DNA of 64,000 nt from NCBI RefSeq assembly GCF_000186865.1, contig NW_008705576.1, positions 730,484-794,483 of the forward strand, given 5' to 3'. Under the pieces are notes generated by a model. That model was not told where the DNA came from. It ran no database searches and worked only from the letters and a program-made list of their open reading frames with translations. Positions 1 to 9,068 of the stretch are shown piece by piece. Position 1 is the stretch's first letter; the number at the start of each line of letters is the position of its first letter. This DNA comes from Aureococcus anophagefferens (taxonomy: Eukaryota; Sar; Pelagophyceae; Pelagomonadales; Pelagomonadaceae). A program made the translations under genes and the position numbers.

Positions 1-1
1 C

Positions 2-901
2 GACCCGGAGACGACGGCAAGAGGGCTTTATTTCGAGCCTCTGAGGAGGGCGCGAGCATGCGTGCTCATGCTGCCCGGAAGTGGCGGTGGCGTCGGCCCG
101 GGCATCGAGCGCGCGCCGCAGCCCTTTTCCGCGGCGCCGACGCGCCGCTGCCACGGAGGCATCTACATTCGGCTCGGACACGAGCTCGCGACGGGCGCAG
201 CGCACTCCTGGGCCTACAAACGCGAAAGGGACGCCGCGTACGGCGGCGACGTCGCGGCGCTCATGGTCGACTGGTCCGTGATCCCGCGGCGACGGCTGCG
301 GCGGCTCTCGATGCTCGAGTCGGCCGTCGAGGACGCCGTCGCCGGCGCGCGGTGGCTCCTGGACCGCCACGCCGGCGCGCGGCTCGTCGTCGTCGGGTTT
401 TCCTTCGGCGGACCGGCGCTCTGGGCCGCGCTCGACAGACTCTCGGAAGCTTTCGGCGCGCGGCTCGCGGGCGCCGCGTCGGTGGCGGGGTCGGCGCGGG
501 GCGGCGAGACATTCGCGGCCTTCGACACCGCGGCTTGCGTCGCGCGCTTCGCCGCGACAGGGCGACCGACCTTGTTCCTGCACGGCAGCCACGATAAGAA
601 CGTCGCGCTCCAGGTCAGCGAGCTCCTCCACGGCCGCGCCGTCGAGGCACAAGGCAGGTCAACGCTCGTGGTGATCAACCGCGCGGCGCACCTGCTCGAC
701 ACGGCGCGCGACGTCGCGTACCGGACGCTGCGGGACTGGATCGCCGCCGCGCTCGACGGCCCCCCGGCCGAGGCCGAGACCGTGCGCCTCGGCGCGGAGC
801 CGCGGCGCCCCTGGCGCGCGAAGCCGAGCCGCCGGCGGCTCCGCAAGGTCGCCGCCGCGCCCGGCCATCCGCTCCGCGGCCTCGTCGGCTACTCCGAGTA
901 A
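2..901 (+). CDS. Alpha/beta hydrolase-fold protein, KANL3/TEX30-like (5' end may lie outside the window)
   Basis: The frame is open from base 2 to the TAA at 899-901; the first ATG is at 68, so the true start may lie upstream of the window. The protein has a nucleophile-elbow motif GFSFGG near residue 115 (counted from 68), an acid-bearing HGSHDK strand and a late NRAAHLLD histidine. These give the Ser-Asp-His order of an alpha/beta hydrolase. An LMLPGSGG oxyanion-hole-like stretch opens the domain. The arrangement resembles the KANL3/TEX30 family of small hydrolase-like proteins, whose substrates are generally unknown. The C-terminal ~40 residues are basic and probably disordered. The stop lies 4 bp from the stop of the oppositely oriented JmjC-like gene. 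Fold assignment is fairly secure; family and activity are inference. Confidence 0.75.
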   Translation, partial: DPETTARGLYFEPLRRARACVLMLPGSGGGVGPGIERAPQPFSAAPTRRCHGGIYIRLGHELATGAAHSWAYKRERDAAYGGDVAALMVDWSVIPRRRLRRLSMLESAVEDAVAGARWLLDRHAGARLVVVGFSFGGPALWAALDRLSEAFGARLAGAASVAGSARGGETFAAFDTAACVARFAATGRPTLFLHGSHDKNVALQVSELLHGRAVEAQGRSTLVVINRAAHLLDTARDVAYRTLRDWIAAALDGPPAEAETVRLGAEPRRPWRAKPSRRRLRKVAAAPGHPLRGLVGYSE

Positions 902-905
902 TGCC

Positions 906-1791
906 CTAGAACCCCTCGAGCGCCTCCTCGTGCTCCGCGTCGCGGGGCTGCTCGACGCGGATCGACACGGAGATGGTCGCCGTCGAACTCTCGACGTCGT
1001 GCCACCACCGCCGCGGGATCAGGAGCACGTCCCCGGGGCGCAGGTCCACCGCGGGGAGGTCGCCCGGGAGCACGTCCCGCTGCGCGCCGGGGGTGACGCG
1101 CAGTGCGCGCCACCGGGCCTCGTCGGCGCCCGGCGGCGCGAAGGCGACGCGCTTCGATCCGCGCACGTGGAGCAGCAGGCCGTCGCGCGCGTCCGTGTGC
1201 ATGGGCGTGCGCATGCCTACCAGGCACGTCGGTGACGATTTTTCATCGTTTTTCCGGTCAAAATATCTCGAAAATCGTTTCGGCCGCAGGACGCTGGCGC
1301 AGGCCCCGGCTGTTCACGAACGCCAGCGAGTCGCCGCCGTGGACCGCGCGGCCCGCGCCCGCGAGCAGCCGCCGCACCGCCGCGGCGGCGAGCGCCGGTG
1401 CCTCGAGGCGCAGCTGGCCGGCGCGCGCGCCGCCGAGCAGCGCCGCGGCGGAGGCCGCCGCGCCGCTCCCGTTGCGCTCCTGCGACGCGATGTTCTCGCC
1501 GGGGAACGGCGCGAGCGGCGCGCCGGCGCCGCGCGCGACGGCGGCCTCGACGGCGGCGACGACGTCCGCGGCGACGGCGTCGCGCACGACCGTCGGCACG
1601 CCGTCGCGCAGGCGGCGGCCCAAATCGTTGCTGCAGAGCACGCGGTTCAACGAGAGGCTCAGGAGCTGCGGTGTGGGCTGCGGAGTAGGCTGCGGTGTGG
1701 GCTGCGGAGTGGGCTGCGGAGTGGGCTGCGCCGCCGCCGCCCTGGGCTGCGGAGTGGGCTGCGCCGCCGCCGCCGCCCTGGGCTGCGTCAT
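906..1791 (-). CDS. JmjC/cupin-type 2-oxoglutarate Fe(II) oxygenase, two exons
   Basis: Exon 1 is 1791-1305 and exon 2 is 1216-906, giving 265 aa. The metal-binding facial triad is visible: HTD at about residues 169-171 (exon 2) and a distal His at about 235 in RRWWHDVE. RPGDVLLIP precedes the distal His, as in JmjC and FIH-type hydroxylases (Cupin_8). The N-terminus is an imperfect tandem of AQPTPQ-type repeats encoded by 12-bp units (about 1672-1780), likely disordered. The 88-bp intron (1217-1304) looks like a short introner with 7/8 matching flanks. The size fits a small protein or tRNA hydroxylase better than a histone demethylase with reader domains. Substrate unknown. Confidence 0.75.
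1217..1304 (-). mobile_element. Short introner-like intron, family 3 (monomer)
   Basis: This 88-bp GC-AG intron interrupts the JmjC-like gene. On the coding strand the donor side begins GCCTGCGC and the sequence just after the acceptor is GCATGCGC, a 7/8 match consistent with an aged 8-bp target duplication. The 80-bp interior (1217-1296) shares ACGAT.TTCGAGA, GACCGG.GAA and CGTCACCGACG blocks with the intron at 15233-15374 in another gene. Two unrelated genes carrying related introns indicates a mobile origin. Confidence 0.6.
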
Positions 1792-1979
1792 CGCGCATCA
1801 CCGCATGACTGCGTCGCGTTCAGGCTGCCGAGGAGCGCTGGAATGGTGCGCGCAGGCTGCCCGAGGAGCGGCCATCGTCCATTTCCCTCAACATCTCCTC
1901 AACGTGAAGGGCGGAGCAGCTCGCACACGCAATGCATATGCGTCGAGTCATCGAGACGGCGAGCTCCTAGCGCGCCCAC

Positions 1980-3866
1980 ATGTTCTGCCGGTGCGCGGCG
2001 GCGGCGCGCCACGCCGCGGCGCCGCTGCGCCGCGCGTCGTCCGCCGCGGCGGCGCCGCCGTCGCAGGCGCGCGTGGCCGCGCGCATGGCGCGCATCATCG
2101 TCGAGCTCGGGACGATCCAGCTGCGGAAGATGCGCAACGTCGACGTGGCCATCCGCTGCGTGAAGATGCGCGAGGCCTTCATCCGCCTCGGCCCGGCCTT
2201 CGTGAAGATCGGCCAGGCGCTGTCCACGCGGCGCGACGTGCTGCCTCCCGAGCTCTGCGAGGAGCTCGCGCTGCTCCAGGACGCGATGCCCGACTCGCTG
2301 ACGGGCGCCGAGGCCATGCGCGTCCTCGAGGGCGAGCTCGGCGCGCCGGTCGCGGCCCTCTTCCACGACCTCGACGACGCCTGCGAGCCCGTCGCGTCCG
2401 CGAGCTTGGGGCAGGTCTATCGAGCGCGGCTCCGCGCGTGCGGGTCGCTCGTGGCCGTCAAGGTTCAGCGCGAGAACGTGACGGATCTGTTGGCTCTCGA
2501 CGCCGTCGCCGTCGTCAAGGTCATGGAGCTGCTGAAGATGGTCTGGCGGTCGCCGACGGATTTCGGCGGCATCGCGGACGAGATCGTCGGGAGGATCGTC
2601 GACGAGCTCGACTACGAGCGCGAGGCCCGGGACGCCGCGGCCTTCAAGCTGCGCTACGGCGGCGACGTCCACGTGCCCGAGGTGTTTCAAAATTATTCGA
2701 CGGCGCGGGTGCTGACGATGTCGTGGGTCGACGGGACGAAGCTGGACGCGTGGGGCCGCGAGCCGTCGCACGGCACGGCCGCGCGGCGCGCGCTCGTGCG
2801 GAGCGGCGTCCAGTGCACGGTGAAGCAGTTCTTCGAGGACGGCTTCTTCCACGCGGACCCGCACCCGGGCAACCTGCTCGTCGACGGCGACGGCGGCTTG
2901 GCGTACCTGGACTTCGGGAAGATGGGCACGATGACGGACGCGGACCGGCTCGGGCTCATGTCGCTCGTGGTCCACTTCGTGAACCGCGACGCGCCGGGCC
3001 TCGCGCGCGACTTCGTGGCGCTGGGCTTCGTCAACGACGCGCCCGACGCGGAGCCGCGATTGGTGGACGCGCTGAACCGCACGCTCGCCTCGGGCCCGGC
3101 GGACCGCGTGGAGATGTTCGGCAGCATGCGCGAGCGCCACTCCTTCGCGGGCGTGCTGGCCTTTTTGCGGGAGGCGCTGCCCGGCGGCGACGACGACCTC
3201 GCGTTCGCGCTGCCGCCGCGCTTCGCGACGGTCGTGCGCGCGTTGGTGTCGCTCGAGGGCGCCGTGCTCGCCGTGGACCCCCAGTTCGAGGTCGTGTCCG
3301 CGGCCTACCCGCACGTCGCGCGGGGGCTCCTCGGCGACCGGTCGCCCGCGTCGCGGACCGCGCTCCTCGAGCTCATCCTCGACGCGCGCGGCAAGGTGCG
3401 CTGGGCGCGGCTCAACGCGCTCGCGGAGTCGGCCTTCGCCGGGAGCGAGCCGTCGGAGCCCCTCTCGGAGGACGACGCCGCGGCCGCGCTGCGGCGGGCC
3501 GTCGACGCCTTAGGCGGCCGCGACGCCGTCGTCGCGATCCTCTCCGACGCGTCGGACTTCCTCACGTCCGACGCCGGCGCGTCGACGCGCGCGGGCCTCG
3601 TCGACGACGCCGCCGAGTTCCTCACGCGCGTCCAGGGCGACGACGAGACGTCGGCGAAGGTCGACCGCGCCGTGGACCTCCTCCTCGACGCGCCCGACAT
3701 CTGGGTCCCCGTGCTGCTGCGCACGGCGACGCGGCCCGAGGCGCGCCGCGCCGCGGCGCAGCTCGCGGGGCGCGTCCACGGCGCGCACAAGTGGCGGCCC
3801 GCGGCCGCCGCTTTGGGCGCCTTCTCCCAGGCGCTCGCCGCGCTCGCGCCGCCGCCGGACCGATGA
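1980..3866 (+). CDS. ABC1/ADCK/UbiB atypical protein kinase
   Basis: The 628-aa protein carries the family's diagnostic motifs in order: KIGQ at residues 76-79 (the KxGQ extension), an alanine-rich loop ASASLGQVY at about 139-147 in place of the glycine loop, the VAVKVQ lysine at 161, HADPHPGN at 291-298 (catalytic loop) and LDFGKMG at 310-316 (metal-binding DFG). ABC1 kinases act in mitochondrial coenzyme Q or plastid prenyl-lipid metabolism. The Ala/Arg-rich first ~30 residues could be an organelle transit peptide, but no AFAP motif is visible, so the compartment is undecided. About 250 residues beyond the kinase core are helical and Ala-rich. The ATG at 1980 is chosen because it directly precedes the Arg/Ala-rich leader. 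Confidence 0.95.
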   Translation: MFCRCAAAARHAAAPLRRASSAAAAPPSQARVAARMARIIVELGTIQLRKMRNVDVAIRCVKMREAFIRLGPAFVKIGQALSTRRDVLPPELCEELALLQDAMPDSLTGAEAMRVLEGELGAPVAALFHDLDDACEPVASASLGQVYRARLRACGSLVAVKVQRENVTDLLALDAVAVVKVMELLKMVWRSPTDFGGIADEIVGRIVDELDYEREARDAAAFKLRYGGDVHVPEVFQNYSTARVLTMSWVDGTKLDAWGREPSHGTAARRALVRSGVQCTVKQFFEDGFFHADPHPGNLLVDGDGGLAYLDFGKMGTMTDADRLGLMSLVVHFVNRDAPGLARDFVALGFVNDAPDAEPRLVDALNRTLASGPADRVEMFGSMRERHSFAGVLAFLREALPGGDDDLAFALPPRFATVVRALVSLEGAVLAVDPQFEVVSAAYPHVARGLLGDRSPASRTALLELILDARGKVRWARLNALAESAFAGSEPSEPLSEDDAAAALRRAVDALGGRDAVVAILSDASDFLTSDAGASTRAGLVDDAAEFLTRVQGDDETSAKVDRAVDLLLDAPDIWVPVLLRTATRPEARRAAAQLAGRVHGAHKWRPAAAALGAFSQALAALAPPPDR

Positions 3867-4142
3867 TGTAACATTCGCGCTCGGGATTCCTACCTCCCGG
3901 GAGTCCTACTTCCCGGGAGCTCGTCGTCCGGGGCTGTCGGATGGGCGGTCGACGGAGAGGGATCGAGGACCCCGATCGGCCCGCGCCCGGTCGGTCGCCG
4001 CGGGTCGAGCGTCGAGGTAGCGGAAAGTGTTACACCACAGCGCGCTTCTCGTCACACAGCGCCGGTGCTCCGCCGCGGGCCGCCATCGCGCGGGCCGCGG
4101 AGGTCGACGGGGGATGGGGGGTCTGTCTCTTTGTCCTTGGAC

Positions 4143-4615
4143 TTACTCGTCCTTCAGCGGAGGCGAAAGGAACGTGATGATCGCGCCGAGCAGCGTGAGG
4201 CCGGCGACGGGGAAGAAGTAGCCTGCGCGGGAGGCGGCGTGCGCGTTTCGCGGCGGCGGGGCGGCGCCACGGGCGGCGGCGGGGGGTTTCTGGGACGCCG
4301 GTTCCTACCGCCGAAGTCGTTTTCGGACGCCGCGACGAGGAAGTTGTTCGTCGCCGTGACGAGCTCCGGGGCGTCGGCGACGGACCTGCGGAGGACGTGC
4401 GTGGGGGCCGGCGCGAGCGCGGCGCGCGGGCGCGGAACGGCGGCCGCCGGCGACGCGGTGGCTCAAATTGCAGCCGCCGGCCGCCGGCAGCGCTGGACGC
4501 GGCGCGCGGACATGTCCATGCTCGTGGCGGCGCGGAGGGGCGCGACGGAGTGGCTGGGCGCGACGAACGCGCACGCAACCGAAAGGACGCAGGCGATGAG
4601 GGTGGAGCGGAGCAT
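4143..4615 (-). CDS. Small plastid-targeted single-pass membrane protein, three exons, 86 aa
   Basis: Found by joining three short exons: 4615-4512, 4385-4309 and 4222-4143, 261 nt in all, ending in TAA. Residues 1-20 form a signal peptide followed directly by AFVAPS, the heterokont plastid-entry motif (F after cleavage). The mature part is about 50 residues: an acidic stretch (ADAPELVTATNNF), then a glycine-led transmembrane helix (YFFPVAGLTLLGAIITFLS) ending SPPLKDE. The layout recalls small single-helix thylakoid subunits, but I do not recognise the family. Introns are 126 bp (4386-4511, GT-AG) and 86 bp (4223-4308, GT-AG). The phase agreement and coherent product argue for the model. Confidence 0.7.
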
Positions 4616-4917
4616 GGTTACGTGCGACGGTGCTGGTTGACTAGCGGAGACGGAGGCAGATCGCGGCTCGGCTTGCCTCCAGACCCCCGGCGAGCTCGAT
4701 CCTCGAGTCCTTCCTCGTGGACGCGGCCGCGATGCGCTCTGCTAGATTATCCTCCCCTCGTGCTCCCGAGCTCGGCTCGCGCGCGGGCGGCCTACGCGTC
4801 CCAATCGGCAGCGACCCGTCCGGCTGGAGGCGCTCGCCTCGACAGCCCCGGGCGGTCCGGCTATGGAGCTCAGAGGTCCCCTAGTTTTCCTAGCGTAGGC
4901 CGCAGCCACACAGAGAG
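4616..4917. promoter_or_regulatory. Divergent intergenic region (302 bp)
   Basis: This lies between two divergent starts (4615 minus, 4918 plus). A GGTTGACTAG stretch at about 4634 is the GTTGA-type motif seen near other divergent starts in this window, about 15-20 bp upstream of the minus-strand ATG. No ORF with family features was seen. Confidence 0.4.
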
Positions 4918-5271
4918 ATGGCAGCCCGACTCGGTGGCAGCCCCAGCCCGGCAGCCCACGCGAGACGGCTACTCTACGCCATCATTCTCGCAGTCGCACA
5001 ATCTACCGAACCACCGACAGCGCTGCCGACGCCATCACCAACAGCGCTGCCCGACACAGCAGACGACGACGACGGGCCGCCCTGGTTCCACCACAGCTTC
5101 GTCGTCGCGGCGGGCGCCGGTTTTATAATCGGCTCAATCCTGATCGTCGCCTTCGTCTGCCGCGGCTTCCGCAGCACGGACGACGCGGTTCCGGCGAACC
5201 TCCGGCCCGTCTCGCGGGCCACGCGCAAGTCCGTCGAGATGCACGGCGCGGAGCGCGCGTCGATGACGTAA
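4918..5271 (+). CDS. Hypothetical single-pass membrane protein with acidic linker, 117 aa
   Basis: A hydrophobic N-terminal segment (LLYAIILAVAQ, residues ~18-28) looks like a signal peptide. It is followed by a Pro/Thr-rich stretch with PTALPTPSPTALP, a DTADDDDG acidic patch and one strong transmembrane helix (VVAAGAGFIIGSILIVAFVC, ~62-81). A basic ~35-residue tail follows. This predicts a type I topology with a mucin-like outer part. No family was recognised. Coding status rests on the signal peptide and helix and on the snug position between divergent and convergent neighbours. Confidence 0.6.
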   Translation: MAARLGGSPSPAAHARRLLYAIILAVAQSTEPPTALPTPSPTALPDTADDDDGPPWFHHSFVVAAGAGFIIGSILIVAFVCRGFRSTDDAVPANLRPVSRATRKSVEMHGAERASMT

Positions 5272-5303
5272 CAATGTACAAAACCCACCATGACCCAGGG
5301 AAT

Positions 5304-7277
5304 TTACAAGTCGGCCTTGGCGTTGGCGTACTTGAGGATGTTCTCCGAGGACGCGTCGTCGTAGGCGTTGTGCGCGCCGTCGTCGGCGGACCCGTTCTGG
5401 AAGTCGGCCATGAGCTCCGCCATGAGGTCGTCGTTGAACTGCTCGCTGTCGTCGCCGATGCCGTGCTCCGAGAGGTAGCGCTCGGCGTCGAGGGCGGCCA
5501 TGGCGCCCGAGCCCGCGGACGTGATCGCCTGGCGGTAGACGGGGTCGGCGACGTCGCCCGCCGCGAAGACGCCCGGCACGGACAGCTCCGTCGCGAACTT
5601 GGAGCCCGCGAGCTCGAGGTAGCCGCTGGGCTTCACCACAAGCTGGTCCGCGAAGAGCTTCGTGTTCGGGTCGTGGCCGATGGCGACGAACGCGGCCGCG
5701 ACGTCGAGCGCCGACGCCTCGCCCGACGCCGTCGACGTCAAATGCACGCGCGTGAGCGTCGCGATGTCCTTGACCCCGTCCTCCATCTCGAGCTCCTCGT
5801 GCGTGCCGGAGAAGGACGCCACCGTCGCGTTCCAGCGCACCTCGATCTTCGGGTGCTCGAGGACGCGCGTCGCCATGGCCTTGGACGCGCGGAACGCGTC
5901 GCGCCGGTGGACGACCGTGACCTTCGCCGACGTCCGCGCCAGCACCAGGGCGTCCTCCATGGCCGTGTCGCCGCCGCCGATCACGGCCACGTCCCGGTCC
6001 CGGTAGAGGAAGCCGTCGCACGTCGCGCAACTCGACACGCCGCCGCCCTTGAACTCGGACTCGCCCGCGACGCCGAGCCAGCGGCTGTCGGCGCCCGTCG
6101 CGACGATCAGCGTGTGCGCCGAGATGTTCGCCTCGGGCGTCTCGACCACGAACGGCCGCCGCCGGAGGTCCACGCGCGTGACCGCGTGCGGGTAGAACAC
6201 CGCGCCGGATTCGGCCGCGTGCTGCTGCATCTTCGTGACGATGCCCGGGCCCGTGTCGCCGAGGACGCCGGGGTAGTTCTCGATGGTCACGCCCTTGCCC
6301 AGCAGCTGGCCGCCGCCGGGCGGCGCGACGACGATGGGCATGAGTCCCGCGCGCGCCGCGTAGACCGCCGCGCCCAGGCCGCCGGGCCCGCCGCCGACGA
6401 TGACGACGCGCTCCGCGAAGTTCGACTGGGGCCGGTAGAGCGGCAGCGCCTCGTCGTCCTCCTCGTCGTCGTCCTCGTCGTCGTCCTCCTCCGCGGCGAT
6501 CTCGTCGAGGTAGGTTCGCATCGCCTCCGCGCCGACGGCCGCGACGTCGTCGCCGGCGTCGGCGCGCTTCGCGAGCTCCGCGAGGAGCTCCTCCGTCGTC
6601 GCCTTGTCCGCGGACGGCGCCTTCTTCGCGCGGCCCCGCGGCGGCGGCGCGTCGTCGGAGGCCTTCTTGTCGAAGCGCGACACCAATTTCGGCGCGGCGC
6701 CGAACTTGGCCTCGAGCTTCTTCGCGAGCTCCTTGGCGGCGCCGCCGACGCAGTCGCCGCCGGCCTTGGCCAGGGACCCGCACTTCCTGAGGATCTTGTC
6801 GACGTCCGCCTCGGATTTCGAGGCGTCGCGCGCCTCGTAGAACGCGAGGAGCGCGCCCCGCGCGAGCTTCGCGTTCGCGCTCGCGGCGCTCGCCACGATC
6901 TGGTCCGTCGCCTGGCGGAGCTGCATCTCGCCGGCGCCGGAGAACTCGTTCTTCTTGCGGCCGTCGGCGTAGAAGTGGAACGTCGGCATCGACCGGATCT
7001 GCGCCTTCGCCGAGACGTCGCGCGCGTGGGCCACGTTGACCTTGGCGAAGACGGCGCGGTCCTTGTACTCCGCCGCGAGCTTCTTGAAGACCGGCGCGAT
7101 CATGCGGCAGGGGCCGCAGGAGTCGCTGTAGAAGTCGACGACGACGGGGAGGCCCGTGTTCTCGGCGTGGTGGGCCAAAAGCTTGTCGAACTCGGCGAGG
7201 TTCTTCAGCTCGCGCACCGTCGGGCGCGCCGCGCCGAGGCCGAGGCACGATAGCGCGAGGAGCCGGCGCATCGTCAT
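5304..7277 (-). CDS. Thioredoxin - NADPH thioredoxin reductase fusion (thioredoxin first)
   Basis: A single 657-aa ORF. Residues ~1-18 are a short signal-like hydrophobic leader; there is no FAP motif. A thioredoxin domain follows (about 20-130) with active site SCGPC (Cys 54 and 57), Ser replacing the usual Trp, and the cis-proline RSMPTF. A helical linker (~140-265) ends in a run of Asp/Glu. The thioredoxin reductase follows: FAD-binding IVGGGPGG (293-300), redox CATC (417-420), NADP-binding GGGDTAME (434-441) and the C-terminal FAD motif FAAGDVAD. Plant and cyanobacterial NTRC has the opposite order, reductase first. The C-terminus ends KADL, which resembles an ER-retention tetrapeptide. 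The activity is secure from the motifs; the compartment (ER lumen or plastid) is not. Confidence 0.92.
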   Translation of the reverse strand: MTMRRLLALSCLGLGAARPTVRELKNLAEFDKLLAHHAENTGLPVVVDFYSDSCGPCRMIAPVFKKLAAEYKDRAVFAKVNVAHARDVSAKAQIRSMPTFHFYADGRKKNEFSGAGEMQLRQATDQIVASAASANAKLARGALLAFYEARDASKSEADVDKILRKCGSLAKAGGDCVGGAAKELAKKLEAKFGAAPKLVSRFDKKASDDAPPPRGRAKKAPSADKATTEELLAELAKRADAGDDVAAVGAEAMRTYLDEIAAEEDDDEDDDEEDDEALPLYRPQSNFAERVVIVGGGPGGLGAAVYAARAGLMPIVVAPPGGGQLLGKGVTIENYPGVLGDTGPGIVTKMQQHAAESGAVFYPHAVTRVDLRRRPFVVETPEANISAHTLIVATGADSRWLGVAGESEFKGGGVSSCATCDGFLYRDRDVAVIGGGDTAMEDALVLARTSAKVTVVHRRDAFRASKAMATRVLEHPKIEVRWNATVASFSGTHEELEMEDGVKDIATLTRVHLTSTASGEASALDVAAAFVAIGHDPNTKLFADQLVVKPSGYLELAGSKFATELSVPGVFAAGDVADPVYRQAITSAGSGAMAALDAERYLSEHGIGDDSEQFNDDLMAELMADFQNGSADDGAHNAYDDASSENILKYANAKADL

Positions 7278-7747
7278 GGCGAGGCTGGCTGCGCGGAGCC
7301 GGGACGGCCGCGTGGAGGGATGAGGACGCGCGAGTGATGGCGGCGCGCCGGCTCCGTGCAGTGCGCCTTGCCGTCCTCAATCCCTTCCTCCGGTGCCGAC
7401 GCCTTACCGACGCCCTCGTCGGACGCGCCTTTCGGCGAGATGCCACCAGCGGGCACACTACCCGACAGCGTCCTTCGCGGACGTCACCCGACTGGGGCGG
7501 ACACGGCAAGTGACGCGGCGTGGACGGTCCGCGCGCCGGACTGGGCGCGCGGCATCCGCCAGGTCCTCGACAAGACAGCCAAGGGCGGGGAGGTGAGTTT
7601 CACTACGGGGGCCCGGGGACGACTCTTGCGAAGAAGAGGAGACCCGCACGCGGCGACGGGGGCGGGGCGGGGGGGATTGGGTTTCGAGCGAGAAGCGGGA
7701 TGGTCCCGGTTCGGGGCCTTGGATGGTTCGAGGCAGCGCCGCGCTCT
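7278..7747. other. Intergenic region with duplicated 3' flank of the two-repeat genes
   Basis: This 470-bp gap holds the upstream region of the fusion gene and, at about 7600-7747, the 3' flank of the first two-repeat gene. That flank contains GAGAAGCGGG.TGGTCCCG and TTCGGGGC blocks that recur just downstream of the other two copies (about 9025-9060 and 10250-10290). No convincing ORF was seen. Confidence 0.5.
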
Positions 7748-8614
7748 CTACCAGCCGATGTCGCCGCCGATGACGACGTCGCCGTCGTGTTTGCCCGAGG
7801 CCAGATCTTGGTCGATGGAGTGCGGGACGACGGCGGCGGTCATGGGGAACTCGACGGGCGCCGTGTTGACGATGCGCACGACGTTGCCCGAGCCGGGCGT
7901 CTCGAGGACGGCGAAGAACGGGCGGTCCAGGCCGTCTTCCGTGTACAGCTCGACGACCTGCTTGTTGTTGTTCGGGCCCTGGAGGAGCTCGATGCGCGCG
8001 TTGAGCGGGCGGCCGTCCGTGCGGAGGAGGACCTCGACGGAGTTGACGAGCGGGTCGAACGGGTACGTGCGGAGCGCGCCGCCCTGGATGGTCGTGGCCG
8101 AGCTGACGGTCTCGGCGGACGGGTTCTCGCAGTCGTTGGCGTAGACGTCGGCGGCGATGGGGAACTCGATCTGGCCGATGTTGCGGATGGCGACGGTGTT
8201 GGGGCCCCGGGGCGTCGCGATCACGCAGCTGAAGGGGCGGAGCTGGCCGTTCTCGACGTACACGCGCATCTTGCAGGGCGTGTTGTCCGGGCCGTGCCAG
8301 AGCTCGAGGTCGGCGTCGAGCGGGCGGCCCTCCGTCGAGAGGACGACCTGCACCTGCTCGACGAGCGGCGAGCGGTAGGACCACGTGCGGAGCGAGCCGC
8401 CCTGGACGAGGATGGTCGACTCGGCGCCCGAGTCGGGCTTGGGCAGATTCGAGAGGCCCAGCGGGGCCCCCGCCGCCTGGCCGGTGGGCGTGCTGTACGG
8501 CATGGTCGTGGACTCGACCATCTTCATGGGCGCGACGCGCGGGCTCTGCGTGGTCGCCGGAGCGAAGGCATCGGTGGCGGAGAGCGCGAGGGCGAGGGTG
8601 AGGGCGCGGGCCAT
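7748..8614 (-). CDS. Plastid-targeted two-repeat beta protein, PyShell-like, copy 1 (288 aa)
   Basis: Residues 1-19 form a signal peptide ending at DAFAP, the heterokont plastid motif. A ~45-residue variable Pro/Ser-rich linker follows, then two homologous ~95-residue repeats. Repeat 1 starts at about 67 (STILVQGGSLRTWSY...), runs through a GRPLDADLELWHGPDN core and ends FPIAADVYAND. Repeat 2 starts at about 166 (SATTIQGGALRTYPF...) with core GRPLNARIELLQGPNN and ends FPMTAAVVPHS. Both are beta-rich. From memory, diatom and haptophyte pyrenoid-shell (PyShell) proteins have two such pseudo-symmetric conserved regions behind a plastid presequence. I infer homology but could not align. The C-terminus DVVIGGDIGW is shared by all three copies. 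Confidence 0.7.
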   Translation of the reverse strand: MARALTLALALSATDAFAPATTQSPRVAPMKMVESTTMPYSTPTGQAAGAPLGLSNLPKPDSGAESTILVQGGSLRTWSYRSPLVEQVQVVLSTEGRPLDADLELWHGPDNTPCKMRVYVENGQLRPFSCVIATPRGPNTVAIRNIGQIEFPIAADVYANDCENPSAETVSSATTIQGGALRTYPFDPLVNSVEVLLRTDGRPLNARIELLQGPNNNKQVVELYTEDGLDRPFFAVLETPGSGNVVRIVNTAPVEFPMTAAVVPHSIDQDLASGKHDGDVVIGGDIGW

Positions 8615-9068
8615 TGTGCTATAGCAGAAGTACGTGTGAGGTGGATGCGTCGAATTCTGTTAGCCTGTTCAACGGGAAGCCGGTTCAAGTTCTCGGACTT
8701 TCGCTCCGGTGTCACGTCCCCGGCGCCCCGCGCGGCGTTTAACGCGGCGTCGTAGCGCGTCGTGCAGGGGCCCGCGGTTACCGACCTGACGAGGGCCCGG
8801 GAGCAGCGCGCCGACGCCAGCCGCGAGGTCGAGAAGCAGGCCGTCGAGGGAGGTGTCGAAGAACGAGGCATCCGCGCGGCCGCCGCGGCCGGGCGCCGTC
8901 ACGGTCCGACTCGGACTCGGCGCCGCGCACGGGCAGGCCCCGGGCTCCCTGGGTTCCGTTACTACGGGGGTCATCGAAAGACACATCTTACGAAGAGCAC
9001 AGGGGTTTCGGACAGGGGTTTCGAGCTCGAGAAGCGGGGTGGTCCCGCTTCGGGGCTTCGGCGGCGCG
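8615..9068. other. Intergenic region between copies 1 and 2 of the two-repeat genes
   Basis: This 454-bp gap contains the promoter of copy 1 and the 3' flank of copy 2. A CCTGTTCAACGGG stretch (8665-8680) carries the GTTGAA motif about 55 bp upstream of the copy 1 start. The last ~45 bp repeat the conserved 3' flank found after the other copies. No ORF was supported. Confidence 0.4.

Noticed and set aside
1103..3871. A 922-aa plus-strand ORF overlapping the ABC1 kinase
   Set aside because: It is a shadow frame rich in Arg; the kinase motifs are in another frame starting at 1980.
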